Virus record (IMG/VR): IMGVR_UViG_3300031987_000007
Coordinates: 1 to 64,000 of that record
DNA: 64,000 nt
Reading direction: 5' to 3' (one strand)
Source: a virus
Positions 62,269 through 64,000 of this stretch are shown here, one piece after another (positions within the stretch are counted from its first letter, which is position 1; each line of letters begins with the position of its first letter). The notes beneath the pieces were generated by a model, which was given only the letters and a program-made list of their open reading frames with translations, was not told the origin of the DNA and made no database searches. Position numbers and translations under genes: made by a program.

Positions 62269-63450
62269 TTAATCAACAAGTGCTGCCCAACTTACGGGGA
62301 ACAACGGGCGGATAATGCTATCCCATTGTTCTGCCAGTTCTTGAATCTCAAGTTGAGCATGGGCATCGCTGCGTTGAATGTACGCATTGGCCCAGGCATA
62401 CAACGAACCCGTTACCCAGTAAGTCGTGAGCATGGATTGAGGCAGAACCATACGGGCTTGTTCAGGCGAATAGCCGTCTTGGATCATGTTCTCATATAGA
62501 TTCTTGGCGCTTTCAAGAAGCCCTTCGTAGGTATTACTTTTGCTCGGAACGCACCCTTTATACTTTAGTAGTACGTGTTCAGCCATCTTGATCTGTTCGT
62601 CCCGGCTGGCATCACTTTTCATTGAATTGGCCCGGTTACTGATAATCTCAACATTACCGGGAACGTAGTCCTTTGTTGAGTCTTTTCGATCAAATGATGG
62701 GCTGTCTGGTTGAATCTTCCCCTTACCAAGTGAGTAGTCTAACTTGACCCCTAGATATGGGCAGTACTCTGGAAAGTCGAAGGTATCAAAGTCGAGTGAC
62801 CATTCTCGCTTACCCTCCCTTTTTACCCTGGCTTCAGCATTTGAGAAACATGCTTTATAGGGATTACGATTCCTGTTGGTGTAGTGATATTTACATTCAT
62901 CAGAACAGTACTTCTTTTCTCTCCCACCACCCTGAGCACGAACGTTCTGCGTGGTTTCTTTACCGCACACCGGACAAAAGCCTTTAACAAATTCCGGGGC
63001 AGGTAGTTTTGTTGTGCCTGAGCCTTGCTTAATATTCCCTTCAGGGCGTGTGCGCCACTCATCAGGAATGTGAAACTCAGGCGTATCATCCACATACCTA
63101 CGAGAAACTTCATTGTAGGTGAAGCCAACGCAATGCTTGAAGCGCTGACGAGCCACAAAGATCGGGACGGTTTCCCGCATAGTGATCATGCAGTGGCTGA
63201 AGGGTGTCCAGTGGGTGGGCATATTCTTGGCCCACTTCAAAGCCTTTTCGACCTCTAAGGTAGATAAACCGCCTTCAACAAGGGGTTTAACTGTGTTGTC
63301 CCAATCAGACTTCATACAGCCACGGGCCAGGAATTGAATTAAGCCTTTGTCTTTTTCAGTCAGTTCATTGGACACAACGGAGAATGAAACTCTTGCGGCA
63401 TTTACGCACGTAAGGTCATTGCCCATGTGATCTAAGTATTCGGCTTTCAT
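62269..63450 (-). CDS. thyX: Flavin-dependent thymidylate synthase with an internal HNH domain
   Basis: Converts dUMP to dTMP using FAD and methylenetetrahydrofolate. Start MKAEYLDHMGNDLTCVNAAR at 63450 (AGAGG upstream). The ThyX signature is ARQRFKHCVGFTYNEVSRRY (residues 100-119), continuing EFHIPDEWRTRPEGNIKQGS; the C-terminal half resumes with YEGLLESAKNLYENMI, GYSPEQARMVLP and RSDAHAQLEIQ. Between residues about 145 and 303 an HNH-type domain is inserted in frame: zinc knuckles CPVC/CSDEC, then DFPEYCPYLGVKLDY, SFDRKDS, GNVEIISNRANSMK. Usual ThyX length is 220-260 residues, so the extra 160 residues equal the insert. The canonical RHR is RQR here. Confidence 0.9.
   Translation of the reverse strand: MKAEYLDHMGNDLTCVNAARVSFSVVSNELTEKDKGLIQFLARGCMKSDWDNTVKPLVEGGLSTLEVEKALKWAKNMPTHWTPFSHCMITMRETVPIFVARQRFKHCVGFTYNEVSRRYVDDTPEFHIPDEWRTRPEGNIKQGSGTTKLPAPEFVKGFCPVCGKETTQNVRAQGGGREKKYCSDECKYHYTNRNRNPYKACFSNAEARVKREGKREWSLDFDTFDFPEYCPYLGVKLDYSLGKGKIQPDSPSFDRKDSTKDYVPGNVEIISNRANSMKSDASRDEQIKMAEHVLLKYKGCVPSKSNTYEGLLESAKNLYENMIQDGYSPEQARMVLPQSMLTTYWVTGSLYAWANAYIQRSDAHAQLEIQELAEQWDSIIRPLFPVSWAALVD
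62542..63018 (-). mobile_element. In-frame HNH endonuclease insert within thyX
   Basis: About 160 codons inside thyX with no counterpart in ThyX enzymes. They read as a zinc-finger plus HNH homing-type nuclease domain (CP-C...CSDEC; CP-LG; DSPSFDRKDSTKDYVPGN; SNRANSMK). DNA is AT-richer than the flanking thyX. Neither intein splice residues nor stop codons are seen at the edges. Confidence 0.7.
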
Positions 63451-63532
63451 AAGTACCTCTGGATTATTTGCGATAGGCAAATAGGGATTGTGTAGAATCG
63501 CTGGAACAGTGATCTACAAGGTTGGTTTATTT

Positions 63533-64000
63533 ATGTCTACTTATTGCGGTACAAGCGGGGGATTAGGGCCACTACCCAGTGATCCGGACAGTAACCTGAT
63601 ATTAACGGCAAAGCCAGCCTTTGGTGGAATTGATGTTACCTGGACTTATCCGGAAACCAATCCACAAGCTGTGGCTCATACCATTATTTTCCGTAGTACC
63701 AATGCTGACCCAGCAACAATGATTAAACATCAGATTGCTACGGGTGATTTCTACTACGACAAAGTGAACCCAACCCAGAACATTGAATACTTCTACTGGG
63801 TTCAGTGGGTGTCTATTAACGGGACGTATGGGGATATTGTCGGGCCGGTGTCTGCAATAGCTCGGCCAACAGTTTCCCAGACTCTGGAGATGCTGACCGG
63901 TCAGATCGAAGCAGGTGCTTTGGGACAAGCCTTGCAAGAGGAGATGGCAGGCATTGATCTGAACCGGGAAGCGGTGCTGCAAGAGCAACAAGCCCGCATC
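63533..64000 (+). CDS. Partial tail/receptor-contact protein
   Basis: Plus-strand gene starting MSTYCGTSGGLGPLPSDPDS, open to the window end (156 codons seen). Residues about 20-105 form a fibronectin-III-like beta sandwich (LTAKPAFGGIDVTWTYPETN, HTIIFRSTNADPATMI, EYFYWVQWVSINGTYGDIVG). After it, IARPTVSQTLEMLTGQIEAG then LNREAVLQEQQARI starts a helical/coiled region like those in tail-tip and fibre proteins. Likely the start of a tail module not seen elsewhere in the window. Divergent from thyX with an 82-base gap. Confidence 0.75.
   Translation, partial: MSTYCGTSGGLGPLPSDPDSNLILTAKPAFGGIDVTWTYPETNPQAVAHTIIFRSTNADPATMIKHQIATGDFYYDKVNPTQNIEYFYWVQWVSINGTYGDIVGPVSAIARPTVSQTLEMLTGQIEAGALGQALQEEMAGIDLNREAVLQEQQARI

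Noticed and set aside
62542-63018. Intein in thyX
   Set aside because: The insert lacks a Cys/Ser first residue, intein block motifs and a C-terminal His-Asn, and it is much shorter than endonuclease-bearing inteins.
1-64000. CRISPR array, insertion sequence, integrase or rRNA/tRNA genes
   Set aside because: No regularly spaced repeats, transposase or integrase motifs, or complete tRNA folds were seen.

Overview
The window is a long piece of a tailed-phage genome of the N4 type (Schitoviridae-like podovirus of a Gram-negative host). Both ends cut genes, so it is not a complete genome. Three independent lines support the N4 assignment. First, a 3,580-residue protein carries single-subunit RNA polymerase motifs with the spacing of the N4 virion RNA polymerase (vRNAP). 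Second, a split two-gene RNA polymerase resembles N4 gp15/gp16 (RNAPII). Third, the gene order portal - two small genes - N4-gp56-type capsid - internal proteins - vRNAP matches N4. The host species cannot be read from the sequence.

Layout. Positions 1-24,900 (minus strand) hold, going leftward from the divergent region at about 25,000, very small early genes, two hairpins that look like N4 vRNAP promoters, a macro-domain protein, RNAP1 and RNAP2, a Lar-like zinc protein, an HNH/AP2 homing endonuclease, a cassette with DNA ligase, WGR-like protein, AAA ATPases and a VWA/metallopeptidase protein, a RecD/Dda-like helicase, a family A DNA polymerase, glutaredoxin, dCMP deaminase, small genes, and a holin with spanin-like genes. 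Positions 25,155-51,214 (plus strand) hold the packaging and virion genes: DUF5675 protein, terminase pair, portal, scaffold-like protein, major capsid protein, internal proteins and vRNAP. A two-gene minus-strand island with dUTPase interrupts this block. Positions 51,281-63,450 (minus strand) hold a second replication and nucleotide block: membrane peptides, RuvC-like resolvase, SSB-like protein, RecA-like ATPase, helicase-primase, PD-(D/E)XK nuclease, HTH protein, HNH/AP2 endonuclease, class II ribonucleotide reductase, and a ThyX with an HNH domain inserted in frame. A tail protein starts at 63,533 on the plus strand and runs off the end.

How it works together (inference): the injected vRNAP would transcribe the small early genes from hairpin promoters, RNAP1/RNAP2 would transcribe the middle replication and nucleotide genes, and the rightward block would be late. 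RNR, dCMP deaminase, dUTPase, ThyX and glutaredoxin form a nearly complete dNTP supply set.

The observations most worth a second look are the ThyX-HNH fusion, the natural Phe at the ribose-selecting position of vRNAP, the vRNAP-like promoter hairpins, a dispersed family of GGA-triloop hairpins, the recent duplication of a WGR-like domain between ligase and a stand-alone gene, and a holin whose ribosome-binding site is buried in an mRNA hairpin.
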